The notes beneath the pieces were generated by a model, which was given only the letters and a program-made list of their open reading frames with translations, had not been told where the DNA came from and did not search any database. DNA of 64,000 nt from Ligula intestinalis (lineage: Eukaryota; Platyhelminthes; Cestoda; Diphyllobothriidea; Diphyllobothriidae): contig JAYGXS010000007.1 in NCBI GenBank assembly GCA_036362985.1, forward strand, positions 12,394,346 to 12,458,345. Direction: 5' to 3'. Within the stretch, counting starts at the first letter, position 1; each line of letters begins with the position of its first letter. Position numbers and translations under genes: made by a program. Below, in pieces: positions 49,841-60,819 of the stretch.

Positions 49841-50250
49841 CGGACACTGCTATTTCAATCCAACTTTCATCTATAAAGCTCAAGGGATTTCGGTATTCAG
49901 GGAATGAATGTTCCATATTTCGACCACCCTTTCGTAAAAAAACGTACTTCCGACCGTCCGCCTTGTCCCAGTCACACTTAATTTCACCAGATGACCTTTA
50001 CATATTGTTATTTGATTAGCTCAAATAAATCTCCCGATATGAGACAACCTCCTGAACGGCTTACATGCGCAATGCTAGAAGCATGTTTCCCCAAAGGCGT
50101 TTATGTAGCGCAGGGGAAAAATATTACAGTCTTCTACTAAATCAACGCGATTGTCACCGCTCCGGTGTAGTCGCTGTTTTGCAAATCCAAGTCTTCAATT
50201 GAGACGAAAGGGCAAAAAATGACCTACGACATTTCTAATATAGGTAGAAT
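49841..50250 (-). pseudogene. LINE C-terminal fragment (copy B)
   Basis: Minus-strand reading gives LRYINAFGETCF, ICKGHLVKLSVTGTRRT, VGSTFFYERVVEIWN. This is the same C-terminal zone as at 19.3-19.7 kb, and more decayed. Confidence 0.7.
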
Positions 50251-51060
50251 CGTTTGGCGTTCGTTTGCCCGATAGTGTGGTATTCTGACTCCTAATCATA
50301 AAAGTGTCAGAGCTATCACATGGCATATGTATTTGGGCAACCCGCACTTTACCCTAGTGAATAGCTGTTTTCTGTAGGATTGAAACACCCTAAATGTCTA
50401 ATAAACCGCTGACAATTGTGCCCACAGTGAGCAGATACGTATTCAATTGGATGACGCATACTTAAGCAATTTTTGTTACATGCTACGTGTAATAGAGTAT
50501 GCCAGGTAATTAGTTTTCTGTTGCAAATATTCAGTTGATCATGCATTGCCTTAGTCTTTAGTCTTGCACCTGCATAAACCTTTCATTACGATAAGCTGAA
50601 AGATGCGCGAACAGCGGACAACTTTGTTTATTAAGCTCAACTATTGACATCTTACAAGAGTACACCATCACAGATAGAAAGTACGCAACAAATATGGGCT
50701 AGTTATAGCGTGTGTACACAATAATTAAATGCGAACATGCAGAAAAGCAAAAAATGTCGGACGTGGGTGCTGATTGGCTAATGCGGACTATTTTACAAGG
50801 GGCCTACCCGGCAGTTATGTCTGCTTCTCCCACTCGTTACACAACTATTGACTAGATAGAAACATCCCACATGTTGTAGCGATCATTACTAAGAATTCCA
50901 GTGCTACGTGCTACCATAATAGATGCCACACTTAACAGTAATGCAAACACATATTTTCTTCCGCATATTCGTGCAACATGCTTTCTATAAAAGTTGTTAA
51001 CATCTAATAAAAAAAAACAGCCAATACAAGCGAAATACGTGTTCCAGGAAGAAGTTGAGA
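50251..51060. other. No supported gene
   Basis: Only short frames without motifs. Confidence 0.3.
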
Positions 51061-51064
51061 AGAA

Positions 51065-51385
51065 GAAGACTTGATCGCTGGGACAATATATTTATTCGCT
51101 TGACGTTTCGACATCCGTCGTGAATTTATCATCAGAGACATGAATAGGAGGCAGTAGCAGAACAGGGTAATGCATGGACAGACGTTTGCCGTATTTATAG
51201 GATATTGTCATTACCACAAACATACAGTGACAATTAACGTTCAATGCCTTTTTGCGACTAGGTAGTTTGTTGGACGGCACGTGAGCTCTGACCTGTTAAA
51301 CGTTAATCACGGGCGGTGGGCTCGGGCGTGATTATTGCTCGGCCGTCTAGCTCTCTGCTGTTGGCGTACGATGAGGCGGTGCCCA
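51065..51385 (-). mobile_element. Penelope-like element 3' end
   Basis: Read on the minus strand this matches the segment following the GIY-YIG domain at 58,190-58,420 (+). Shared blocks are 'aacaggtcagagc', 'cgtgccgtccaacaa', 'aacgttaattgtc', 'aaacgtctgt', 'catgtctctgatga', and the end 'gtcccagcgatcaag'. It marks the 3' terminal part of a PLE. The coding part is absent. Confidence 0.7.
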
Positions 51386-51469
51386 GCATTCGCACGAAAA
51401 GCCAGCGGAAAACTCAAAATTAACATATAGTTTATATTCTACTCTTCTTGCAATCTGCAAATTGGTCAA

Positions 51470-51690
51470 TGTTATTATTAATTTGATTGGCAGATTTGGT
51501 TGATTTAGTTGATCAAATTGTGAAAAAGCTCGCGGCATTCGGAGGCATCCAAACCCGCATAGGAGTGAGGCCTATTACGCAAGCAAACGCTCTACCTACT
51601 TGAGCTGTGAATGGCGCGCTACACCGTGAGTTTAATCACACTTGGATCAACTCAATCAACCAAATCTGCCAAAACAACTTAATAATGAAG
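51470..51690 (-). mobile_element. tRNA-derived SINE, minus copy
   Basis: On the minus strand it starts near 'gcagatttggttgattgagt', then 'gatccaagtgtgattaaac'. A tRNA-like part with box-A-like 'cagctcaagtaggtagagcg' and box-B-like 'gggtttggatgcc' follows. The end 'caatttgatcaactaaatc', 'aaccaaatctgcc' and an (AAT)n-like tail complete it. The flanking 30-bp arms (51,483-51,514 and 51,645-51,677) are inverted repeats of each other. The anticodon and T arms do not fold properly, so this is not a functional tRNA. Confidence 0.65.
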
Positions 51691-51809
51691 TCAGCCTGGT
51701 AGTTATTATGGTGGATTTTAGATGCTTGCTTAGGAAATCCAGCTTGGACAGTCAACTTTGTGTCCCATTTTGGTGAATTTCATATGAGCGGCAACGTTGG
51801 GCGGGTAAT

Positions 51810-51925
51810 AGCGATCCAATTGTGATTAAACTCAAGATGTGAAGCGCGACATTCGTAGCTCAAGTAGGTAGAGCGATGGCTTGAATTGTTATTATACTTC
51901 TGAAGTACTTTAAGTCCGAGTTTTT
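51810..51925 (+). mobile_element. tRNA-derived SINE fragment, plus copy
   Basis: 'cgatccaattgtgattaaac', 'gaagcgcgacattc' and 'gtagctcaagtaggtagagc' repeat, in opposite orientation, the 5' part of the SINE at 51,470-51,690. The downstream part is lost or diverged. Confidence 0.6.
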
Positions 51926-53885
51926 GTTGGAGCATAACAATCAGAATATGTTTCAAGCAGTCTTTAGCACATGAAAGTCGAGGTAAAACCTGCTGACAGT
52001 TTAACTTTTTCAGGCTTTTTTTGAAATTTTATTCGAACGCCGCCACTGGAACCGATTAAGGTCTTTTATTCCACACCTTACTACCGTTTGCGTAAAGCAA
52101 TTAAAAGCCACAGTGAATACCTAACTAGTGAATGAGCAGCTACATCAAGTTTCCACAAAGTGTCGGCGAAATACACCAAACAAGTCATTAAGGCTTGAAA
52201 TGAACTAGAAAGGCTTCAGAGGAAAACAAATCCACATGTTAAAGGATCTCCACCTTGAATGTCAAACGCACGTTTTTTTGTCTGTATGCAGTCACCTGGT
52301 GGACTGAATATACAATCGACTGCGTCAATAGAGTACAATGTACAATCCTTATTCCGCGGTATTTGATTGTTTATAATTCTTAGCTTTTTTCGATGTTCAA
52401 AAACATGCGTCGCAGGGTTTTCACTTCGAATAGCTTCATCCGACCGACGGAAACGCTATTCCCTTGAATAGAGCGAACTAGTAACATATAATTGATTTTT
52501 CTGAAAGCATTGTATAGTGGAAATTTATATCGAAATGTTGCATTAACGAACATTTACAATGATATCCCCTGTTGGCCCTTTTTGCTTAAATCTGGTCCGC
52601 AGGAGTAATACCCTCTTCATAGCTCGTTATGCCTATTGATGGTTGCATGCTGCGCGTGTATATTATGCAGAATGTATCGGGATGTTTTCAAATAAAATCC
52701 ATGAGTGGTAGGCGTATGAGGGTCTGCTTGAGACGAACATTCTCCAGTTTACTTTCTACAACTTGGGACGTGCATGGGCATATGCGTGGACATATTCATA
52801 TCTGCGCACGTGGACGAAAGACGTGAAAAAATACGTATGCCTGTCCGTCAAAAAGGCCTTGCATTTTACCGATTAACGCATCAATCGAAATACCGAGTCA
52901 GATGGCATGTAAAATCCTCTCAAAGAAGGATAGAAGAGACAACAGCCGATCAATGCGGACTAACGTTAACAGCAAATGCAAATATGCACTCACATCGGCT
53001 GAACATAAAACTTAACCAGCCATTTTGAAAGTGCGAACAAAATGTGAGGTCCAACTTAAATATTTCTTTGATCATTCCTGGAAAAGAAAAAGAGACGATT
53101 GCTGGAAAAAAGGTGTATTTTGGCTGACGTTTCAAACGCGCGCTTGCTTCCATGGGCAGAGCGTGGTGTCCGTGCTCCTGTTCGCGTCTGATGGATGTGT
53201 CCGACCAGTAGCTTCCATTAATGCCCATGTGTCAATCTAGTGCACCGATCGAGTTTTGCGGCTGTTTGAATTGTTCGCGCAACCACAGGCATCTATATGA
53301 GCTGTGTCAAGTCGTTTTTTGTATATCGTAGGCGTTTTCACCATCTTTGCTCGCGGCTGCCGGCTGTCAGCTCTGCTTACCTCTCTCCTTCCGACCTATT
53401 GCTCCGTTCTGAGCGGATGTTAGCCTAATGCGGAGCGCTTGGTAGGCGGATTAAAGGTCCGTGGCCACAATGCACATCGGTCTCAGAAATCATCTCGTCA
53501 TTTTCTTTCTCTTCCGGGATCATTAAATCAATACTTTTGAATGCGTAATTGTCTTTTGCACATGTTCTCAAGTCTGACGATGACCTGGTGGTCCAACGTC
53601 ATAGAATTACTGAATACGATTACCTAATTCCATAGTATTAACTAGATATCTAATTGGTGTACGTTTACAGGCTATTGCTAGACATAGGCAACGCTGTAAC
53701 GTAATTGGTTGCCGCAATAATGCAATCTGACATCTGATTGGTTGGTCACTTTAAGCGCATTGCGATATCCGTCCACACGCGTTACCGCATTATTTGACGT
53801 TCGTGTCGTGCAACCTGTATATGTTCTGCAACGACCGCCTGACAAATTCACTGCGATTCCATAATATTTCTTATCTTTACCATTT
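51926..53885. other. No supported gene
   Basis: Frames of 65-92 codons near 52,629-53,240 on both strands lack recognisable motifs. The region is less AT-rich toward 53.3 kb. Confidence 0.3.
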
Positions 53886-53891
53886 TTGCTA

Positions 53892-54720
53892 ATGATTTTT
53901 AAGGGCGAATCCAGAAGTACACAAAAACGGCGTTTCAAGAAGTTTTTGCAGGAGGAACTTTTGGCCGTGGAAGAGGCCATGAAGATGAGAGAAGATGCCA
54001 ATGATATGGTGGTAAACGCAGGACAAGAGAGCCCAACACTTTGTGACAATGGATCAATTGATGATAATTGGGAGTCATTTTCCATAGTAAGTGATGATGA
54101 CTGGATCCTTACAGGAGACGAGGAAGCGATCGAGGAGGCAGTTAGCACGGAAACCGAGCAAAATAGCGATGCTCAGTCGTTGCGTGAATGGGCCGTGCCA
54201 AACCACATAAAACACGCTCATTTGCGCGAATTTAGGAACATAATTAAGCCGCTCATGCCGGACTTGCCAACCAACGACAAGACTCTGTTTAAGGCGTCGT
54301 TCGACTTTAAGGTTGTACCGATGGGCAGCAGTGAGTTCTTCCACGTAGGTTTGAAACGAAAACTGTGCCAACTTCTACCGAATAATACAATTTCGGTGCC
54401 GGAGAAGGTTTACCTGCAGTTGGCGATAGAGGGGGTGCCTATTTAAAAGAAATTGAACTTTTACAAGTGGCCCATCTTAGGTAGGGAAATTTGACACTTC
54501 CGGAGCGATGTGCTTCCGGTAGGTATTCACTATGGAGGCAGCTGGTCCACCAGCAACAAATTGCTAGCCCTACGCTTAATCTCATTATCAGAAGCAGCCC
54601 CTTTGCTGACCCTCTAAAAACAGCTGCCGATTTACGGCAACTGACGTCCGCTTAACGGATGAAACATTCCAAACTGATCTCGAAAGCAAAAAATTTGGCG
54701 ATTTGCACTTGTATTTAATC
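53892..54720 (+). pseudogene. Transposase-associated protein, broken by stop codons
   Basis: From the ATG at 53,892 (a TTG two codons upstream is in frame) the open frame runs to a stop at 54,444-54,446. It begins with basic STQKRRFKKFLQEEL, then an acidic linker, then LREWAVPNHIKHAHLREFRN and IIKPLMPDLPTNDKTL, ending in LAIEGVPI. After the stop the same frame goes on NFYKWPILGREI, another stop, and VLPVGIHYGG. This fits a widespread animal family, typically annotated as transposase-domain or uncharacterised protein, with a conserved 'DG(L/V)P(L/I)YKS...WPIL' block. The recognition is from memory. A further shifted stretch near 54,650 (RLTDETFQTDLESKKFG) may continue it. The family is likely of mobile-element origin. 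Confidence 0.65.
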
Positions 54721-54877
54721 GATTATCTCACTGGCCTCGGCAGCAACACTCTTCCCGCGTTCGCTTAACGCATCTGTGGGACCATATTTGATGAGGGAAT
54801 TAGCATGTTTGTCAACTGCCTAAGACAGAAATCTACAATGAGCCTCAGAAATTCCAACTTCTTCAAAGTGCTTTTGG

Positions 54878-55145
54878 GTAAGTTTCCTTATATCAACGAC
54901 ATTCTTAATCTTTAGACCTCCCCTCCATTTGAAATTACTATGGAAACTGCAACGCGTCCGATTTGGAAAATGCTGTTAAGCGTCACTTACGAGTGATGCC
55001 GGATACCTATGAACAGCGAGATGCCAGATCGAAGAAGAAAAATGAGCGGACTGGTAAGCAAACTTATAAATTATTCATGCACTTATGACTTGTAGAGGCC
55101 ACGGCTGGGACATCGTTCAGTCCAGAACCGGAGAATGAAGAATAA
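54878..55145 (+). pseudogene. Possible 3' exons with two very short introns
   Basis: GTAAGT at 54,878 and a pyrimidine-rich AG at 54,914-54,915 would bound a 38-nt intron. GTAAGC at 55,054 and AG at 55,094-55,095 would bound a 42-nt intron. Joining over the second keeps a frame that reads SDLENAVKRHLRVMPDTYEQ, then RDARSKKKNERT, then TAGTSFSPEPENEE and TAA at 55,143-55,145. An in-frame TGA at 54,930 blocks the upstream join. Such tiny introns are known in flatworm genes. The minus frame 55,064-55,303 overlaps and is a rival. Confidence 0.35.
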
Positions 55146-57120
55146 GGGTTATGGACGGAAGAGACAATTGTTCCTTCAAAGCGCCTGCGTATATAGTACA
55201 CTTTTTTACCAATCATAATCGGCTTCTGACTTACATTTACTACTATTGAAGGGGTGTCATTGAAGAAATGGGTCGTTCCGGCATAAAGGGTATCCAATGC
55301 CAAGCGTAAGCCGCCGCTATCGCCAAAAACTATACATGTCTATAAAAATATATCGTATAGATATGTATTTAAGTGTTCAAAATCGACATCGAATAGACAT
55401 TTGAATGTCTATGAATATACATTCTATAGACATTTAATGCTACTATGGTTGCTTCAAAGAACGCCTAGAAAAATTATCGTTCGTTATAAAATGACGAAAG
55501 AATTGTTCGACTGCTAATGACACAAAATGCAACATCGTATGAAAGACAAGAAATCAGTTCCTTTATGTAACATCCAGTAATGTAAATGCTTAATGGCCTG
55601 AACGTTTGCACTGAGAATCGAAACAAGAGTTCTGCGAATGGCTTTCCCGTTTGCAAATATGCTCGTAGAAGGGACAGGTCGTCAGCCGACTCTCAGCCGA
55701 CCGGGAAAAGCGTTCATTACTGAATGCTGCCTGTCTACTGATTTCCAGTTGAGAACATGTGACCCAGGTAAAAAATATGTAGTTTGAGACCGCTTCGATT
55801 TGAGAGTGCTGACGTAGGAACTTGCTTTACTTTTCTTTTTGATATAACACTGAAGGTTAATAGTATGTCCTCAAAGTTGTGCAGTTCGATATCTTTAAAA
55901 GATAAAGCGGTAATGGCACATGTTGGTGGCATGTGCTCTGCGTCCATTTGTCCAGAAAGGTACATTTCTAAGTCTGAAATATGCTGCTTTGTGGTCAACC
56001 AATTCAGCGTGGGTGTCTATGCAAAAGTCTCCATTTTATAGAACTGTAATGCCAAGACGGGAGTTACTAGCCAATTAGCAAAGATACTCGTAAAAAAGCA
56101 AGTAATTCAGTAGACATGCAATGTGCTGATATTCTAACTTACATATTTTATCATGCAGAGGAATGGTACTCGGACCTCTGTAAATGCAAACTTTCGTTTA
56201 TTATGCAGAAAAATCATTTCACGGCTTCCGGAAAATGAAACCTCACCCAAAAGCATAGACAAGGAAAAGGCTGCTTCCGAGTAGGTTATTGGAAGAAGGG
56301 AAACTCGTAAGAGCAGGCATGGTTTGGGACAAAAATTGCTCTGCCTGTCTTTGTACCGGATGCGTAGAATTATTTTGACGTTGAGAGTCGTATGACTATG
56401 TAGGTTGTCGACGGTCTGAAAATAAAACAGGAGACCTAAGTAATGAAGTCACCCTAAGTAAATGTAAAAATAAAAAAAAAGTTTCTTCTTTAAAATCTAT
56501 GGGTTTTAAGTTAAGCAATTCAGGGTTGTAAAATTAGCAATCAATTATTGGTAATGATGGTATTTATAGTGTTGTCAGCCATTGTATCTGCTCGCTAGTT
56601 TTTTCTCGAAATAAATCCACATATAAAATGGATATGACAACTAAGAAGATATTCAAGAACACTCAGTTTTCAAAGATTGTAGGGATCCAGATAAGTAATC
56701 GTTCGCTGCATTCATGCAACCCAACACCAACATGAGAGCAGCAAATGAAAACTGACCATCATAAATTAGTACAAATGAAACCTGATAATATGACGGGGTG
56801 ATGATTAGGGATGTGAAGGGTCAGTGAGCAACCTTCTATTAACAAATGTGAAATCGCAACCGACAAAGCAACCGGCCCGTGTCTGATGGCAGAATGTTGC
56901 TTTAAATGATCAAAGGTTGCGGGTTTACAAGTAGGGTTTAACAATGACGGGCAGATGATGGCCAATCAATTAGAAATAGTTTTTCTCGTCACCAATGTCT
57001 GTCACTTCCATTTCAAAATATCAAGACGCAGGTGACGGAGGGCCAAAGTGTATGTCCCTCCTTCATTCTCCAATGCTTGCTTCTCAAACGTCGTGCATCG
57101 CCACATATGACTTTGTCTTA
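55146..57120. other. No supported gene; palindrome cluster near 55.4 kb
   Basis: At 55,393-55,412 the sequence ATAGACATTTGAATGTCTAT is a near-perfect palindrome, surrounded by further ATAGACATT/ATGTCTAT motifs (55,335-55,435). The rest holds only short frames. A purine-rich run (gaagaggaag type) lies at 57,128-57,155. Confidence 0.4.
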
Positions 57121-57129
57121 CATCATCCT

Positions 57130-57455
57130 AGAAGAGGAAGAAGAAGAGGAGACGACTTCTTGGACCCGATTGTCACCTCTAGCGAGAATTTCGGCCTCAT
57201 CATATTCTAGGGGTTGGCCTGTCCTCGTCGAATGAGCCGCAACTTGAGAATTGGTATCATTTCACAGCACTGCAGCCACGTGTAAGACAATTCGCGTCCT
57301 GAGAAGTCTGCCAGTTTCTTCGACATAGTTGCTTTGATCGCAACTGTAACATATCCTGTAGATGACCCTTGATGTTTCTTGCCATGGCAGTCGGTCTTTC
57401 AGCTTCATTATCTGACGCCTTATAGTTGCCTCCAGTCTGTGTACGACGCTAACTT
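57130..57455 (-). pseudogene. Penelope-like element GIY-YIG fragment, minus
   Basis: Minus-strand reading gives RLEATIRRQIMKLKDRLPWQ, ETSRVIYRICYSC, SNYVEETGRLLRTRI, and in a shifted frame NDTNSQVAAHSTRTGQPLEY and DEAEIRARGD. This is the N-terminal half of a PLE GIY-YIG endonuclease with its preceding linker. It is cut at both ends and frameshifted. Confidence 0.8.
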
Positions 57456-57477
57456 CAAAACACGATGCAAGTACTGA

Positions 57478-58430
57478 ATAACAAGAGCAACCACCCAATT
57501 AGCCACAAACGCAGTTTCGTAAAAACACTCTATCGGCGTGTTGAGATGCACTGCAGCAAAGAAGAAGACAAAGTTGCCGAGTTCGAATACCTCCGACGGG
57601 TGTTCAGAGAAAATAACTACCCGCGCTAGTTCTTCAACCAGTGTTTGCTCAAACGAGCTAGCCAACATAAGCGCACTGACCCCAAGATTTGGCGTTCGAT
57701 CCCGTATGTCAAAAACGTATTGGAAGCAGTCGGCCGCCTTCTCGCACCACTTGTAGTTGGAGTCATACACAGGCCGGAGGGGGTCGTCTTCAGGATCTGG
57801 TGCAGTTGTGGGCAATTCAACTATGTCGAAGAAACTGGCAGACTTCTCAGGACGCGAAATGCCTAACACGTGGCTGACGTGCGGTGAAATGATACCAATT
57901 CTCAAGTTGGTGCTCATTCGACGAGGACAGGCCACACCTTCGAATATGATGAGGTCGAAATTCTCGCTAGAGGTGACAATCGCGTGACAGGAGAACTACT
58001 TGAGTCATGGTTCACGGGCCCCAAATCCATTAACAAGTGCAGCGATTTGGCCAATTCATATTCAATCCTGAGATTCAATTTGGAAAAGCAAGCTGTCACT
58101 TGAGGAACGGGCAGGCCACCGCCTAATCGTACGCAACACCGGGAAGCCAGACGGTTGAGCAATCACCATGCCCGAGCTCACCGCCCATGACGAAAGTTCA
58201 ACAGGTCAGAGCCCGCGTGCCATCCAACAAGCAGTCCATGCACAACAAGGCAATTAACGTTAATTGTCGCTGTATGCTTGCAGTAATGAGCGTGTCCTAT
58301 AAATAATGCAAACGTCTGTGCATACTTCACCTTTCTGCTACTCATGTCTCTGATGAAGAATCCGCGACACATATTGAATCGTCAGGCGAATAAAAATATT
58401 GTCCCAGCGATCGAGTATTTTTCTTCTCAA
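57478..58430 (+). pseudogene. Penelope-like element C-terminus and 3' end, plus
   Basis: Plus-strand blocks are NHPISHKRSFVKTLYRRVEM, CSKEEDKVAEFEYLRRVFRE, a stop, KRTDPKIWRSIPYVKNVLEA, VGRLLAPLVVGVIHRPEG, then GIY-YIG parts VVFRIWCSCGQFNYVEETGR, NDTNSQVGAHSTRTGHTF, YDEVEILARGDN, ELLESWFTGPKSIN. Compared with the minus fragment at 57.1-57.5 kb, the ATIRRQ...QET piece between HRPEG and VVFRI is deleted. The 3' part to 58,430 ends with 'gtcccagcgatcgag', as at 51.07 kb. Confidence 0.85.
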
Positions 58431-59306
58431 TTGCTTCCTGGGCCACGGATGTTTGTTTGTATTGGCAATTTGTTGGGCACGATGTGCCTTTGTTGGCCCG
58501 ACGATGGGAAACATTAACCCTTCGTGCGGCCTTCAATATGAAATGATCCCGATTGTGAAACTGCCAAGGCAATTGCTAAGACACTCTGTATTTTTGAGAA
58601 AAATTATCCAGCGTTAGCTGTTTCGATAGACAGGTAACAATTAGTACAAACAAGCGCGAAATGACACCTTCATATGCATATTTTAAAATAAAGAACGTGA
58701 TCACAAAATGGCAAGACAGATTTGGCTCCAAAAACTTGCCTATATTAATTTATAGTAAACATTCCTGCAATAAATTGCTAGGATCCTAGCGTCGACGCTT
58801 CACTGTATGAACTAGGCCTCCAAGTGCTTACCTGTGCATAGTAAACTCGACAATGCAAACGCGCTCATAACTTACCTACAGTGTCATCTATGCTGCCCAT
58901 TGGCACGCACGCCTGATCACTACGATAATTTGTTTGATATAACGTACGCTATGGGCACAAAATTAGTTCGATTAATGGAATCATGCATCTGTCTGACTAA
59001 CAAATAAAAAACACAAAATCTGGGCAGTAACTTGCGTGCAAATGTAATTATTGAGGGAAAAAAATGAATGACAAATGACAGAATAGAATTTAGTGCTGTG
59101 CTCCCAGCGACATATGACCACTATGAGGTTTTGTGTGGGCATTGCCTCTATAGCATGCTATAAGTTTGTTTTAAATAACATATGAGCGTTTTGTGAGCAG
59201 AAGAGTCAGCCATTAGCGCCCTGCGATACTTTATTGATGATTCAAGAAACACTTGTATGAGAGGCTTTAGTCCAAATCGAAGACGAGTATCAAGGCATCT
59301 TGAGAT

Positions 59307-59579
59307 ATGGTATATTTGCACAGGAGTAAAAACTTATTCAAACACTGTTTAAACGTCAGTATATGCTCACTATCAAAACTAATACTTTGCCTAAAGGCTA
59401 GATGCCAACGGACAACAAAATCACCACATCATACGTCACTATATAAAATTCACTGTAGCGACAATTCAGTGAAAACGTTGGCGGAGATTAACCGCAGACC
59501 CTCACAAGTTGTAAGATGTGCAGATGCTGAGCAAATCATTTCAAGTAAACTCATTTCTACAGTGTTGGGAAGTTCTTAA
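59307..59579 (+). pseudogene. Conserved exon-like frame in duplicated block, copy 2
   Basis: A 90-codon frame ends SVKTLAEINRRPSQVVRCAD, AEQIISSKLISTVLGSS, stop. Its last 40 codons keep frame and stop relative to copy 1 (33,361-33,480). The protein is not recognised. It may be an exon of a duplicated host gene or of the repeat itself. Confidence 0.4.
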
Positions 59580-59837
59580 TAATACTTGCGATGAAATCCA
59601 CCGGCCGCTTCTAAGGAACATCAAATGGAAACATGTTCACACTGTTGCTCGAGACATGTGTTAGTGGGTAGCAACTTAGGGAGAAAATGTTGTTAGATCT
59701 CATGCTAACTACATTTATGCTTATGTTACATTGAGACGCTATAACGTACGAAAGTGCAACCTTGATTGATGTGTCATTTGATTTTACCAAAAACGGATTT
59801 ATGAAATCTGACGGCTAATTTACTTTTGTCATCTAGA

Positions 59838-59971
59838 CTTGCGCCTTGTAAATAAATGCTCGGATTGCAAAGCTCAAACCATCATTGATCAGGCTCAGAT
59901 GAGAAACATAAAATACTTCTTCTGCTATATAATCAAAGAAAAATATCAGGAATCAGCGCACAGAGGACTAC
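59838..59971 (+). pseudogene. Exon-like stretch flanked by AG and GTAACT, copy 2
   Basis: Bounded by 'cttttgtcatctag' and 'actacag|gtaact'. It encodes LRLVNKCSDCKAQTIIDQAQ, then MRNIKYFFCYIIKEKYQESA and HRGLQ in one frame across the whole stretch. Here the frame is open, while copy 1 has an indel. The function is unknown. Confidence 0.38.
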
Positions 59972-60819
59972 AGGTAACTTGCATTATTCTTATGTGTTGT
60001 AAAACATGTTACAAAATACGCAATTAAATTTATTTAAACGTAATTTTTGCATTTTTAACTAAAGTAAAAAATGTCAAATTACGAGGATTGAATGCAAGTT
60101 CATTTACACAATGCAGTGCTCGATAAAACATAAAAAAGATAGCAATCGCTTTTCTATTAAGCAAGTGAATCATTGTGTGTAACTGTCAAAGCAACGGATA
60201 ATTGCGAGCATGAGTTTAGAATGACACACCAATGGGTGATCTAACACCTGCTCCTCTGAAAAATGCAGGCCCCGAAGCTTAAGTTTAGGGAGTAGGGGCA
60301 TGTGTGGTTCAGAAAAAAATTGTTGTCGAATGAAAATTTCGTTTTATTGTGCTAGTTGAAGCACATGGTATGTTGGCAAAACCACTCTGGTCGAATTGTT
60401 TTTTTCTTCAGTAAACCGGCAGCAGATGGCCATGGTAGTGCAATTGCCGTTAGATTGTTCCTTAAATGTCGTTATTTTGCATCAAGGAGATGCATAGAGT
60501 GTAAAACGTCTGCTATGCAGGCGATAATTTACGCCGTCATCACGACGAAAATGTACGCCTGGATGGGATGGCTGAGTGGACGATGCAGCTTATTAAAAAA
60601 CCAAAATGGCTGATTTATATGCAGGACAATTCGCACCCTTAACCTTAAAAAAACATAGGAATGTACATTACGCTTAGAGAATAACAGTCGGTTTTTCTTA
60701 GGAACGGAATTTTTGTATCATCGACATAAAAGACGTTTTTGTCTTTGTTGCAGAACAGCCAGTTTTAAAAAAAAAGTAACGTATTGGATTGTAATTGGTT
60801 CGATGGGTCCAACGTGTGC

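Larger units (their letters stand above)
58532..60815. repeat. Duplicated block, copy 2 (partner 32.4-34.7 kb)
   Basis: Same orientation and full-length match to 32,440-34,730. It starts at 'caatatgaaatgatcccgat' and ends at 'ggttcgatgggtccaacg'. The left flank 'gacgatgggaaacattaacc' and right flank 'gacgatgggacaccttatcc' are both PLE 5'-region sequence and resemble each other. The block therefore sits between two pieces of PLE in this copy but not in copy 1. Confidence 0.85.

Noticed and set aside
51540..51625. Possible tRNA gene (minus)
   Set aside because: Only the D-arm region resembles a tRNA. The anticodon and T arms do not pair, and a second copy exists, so it is a SINE.
55064..55303. 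79-codon minus frame opposite the putative last exons
   Set aside because: It competes with the plus-strand splice reading. No motif supports it; kept only as an alternative.
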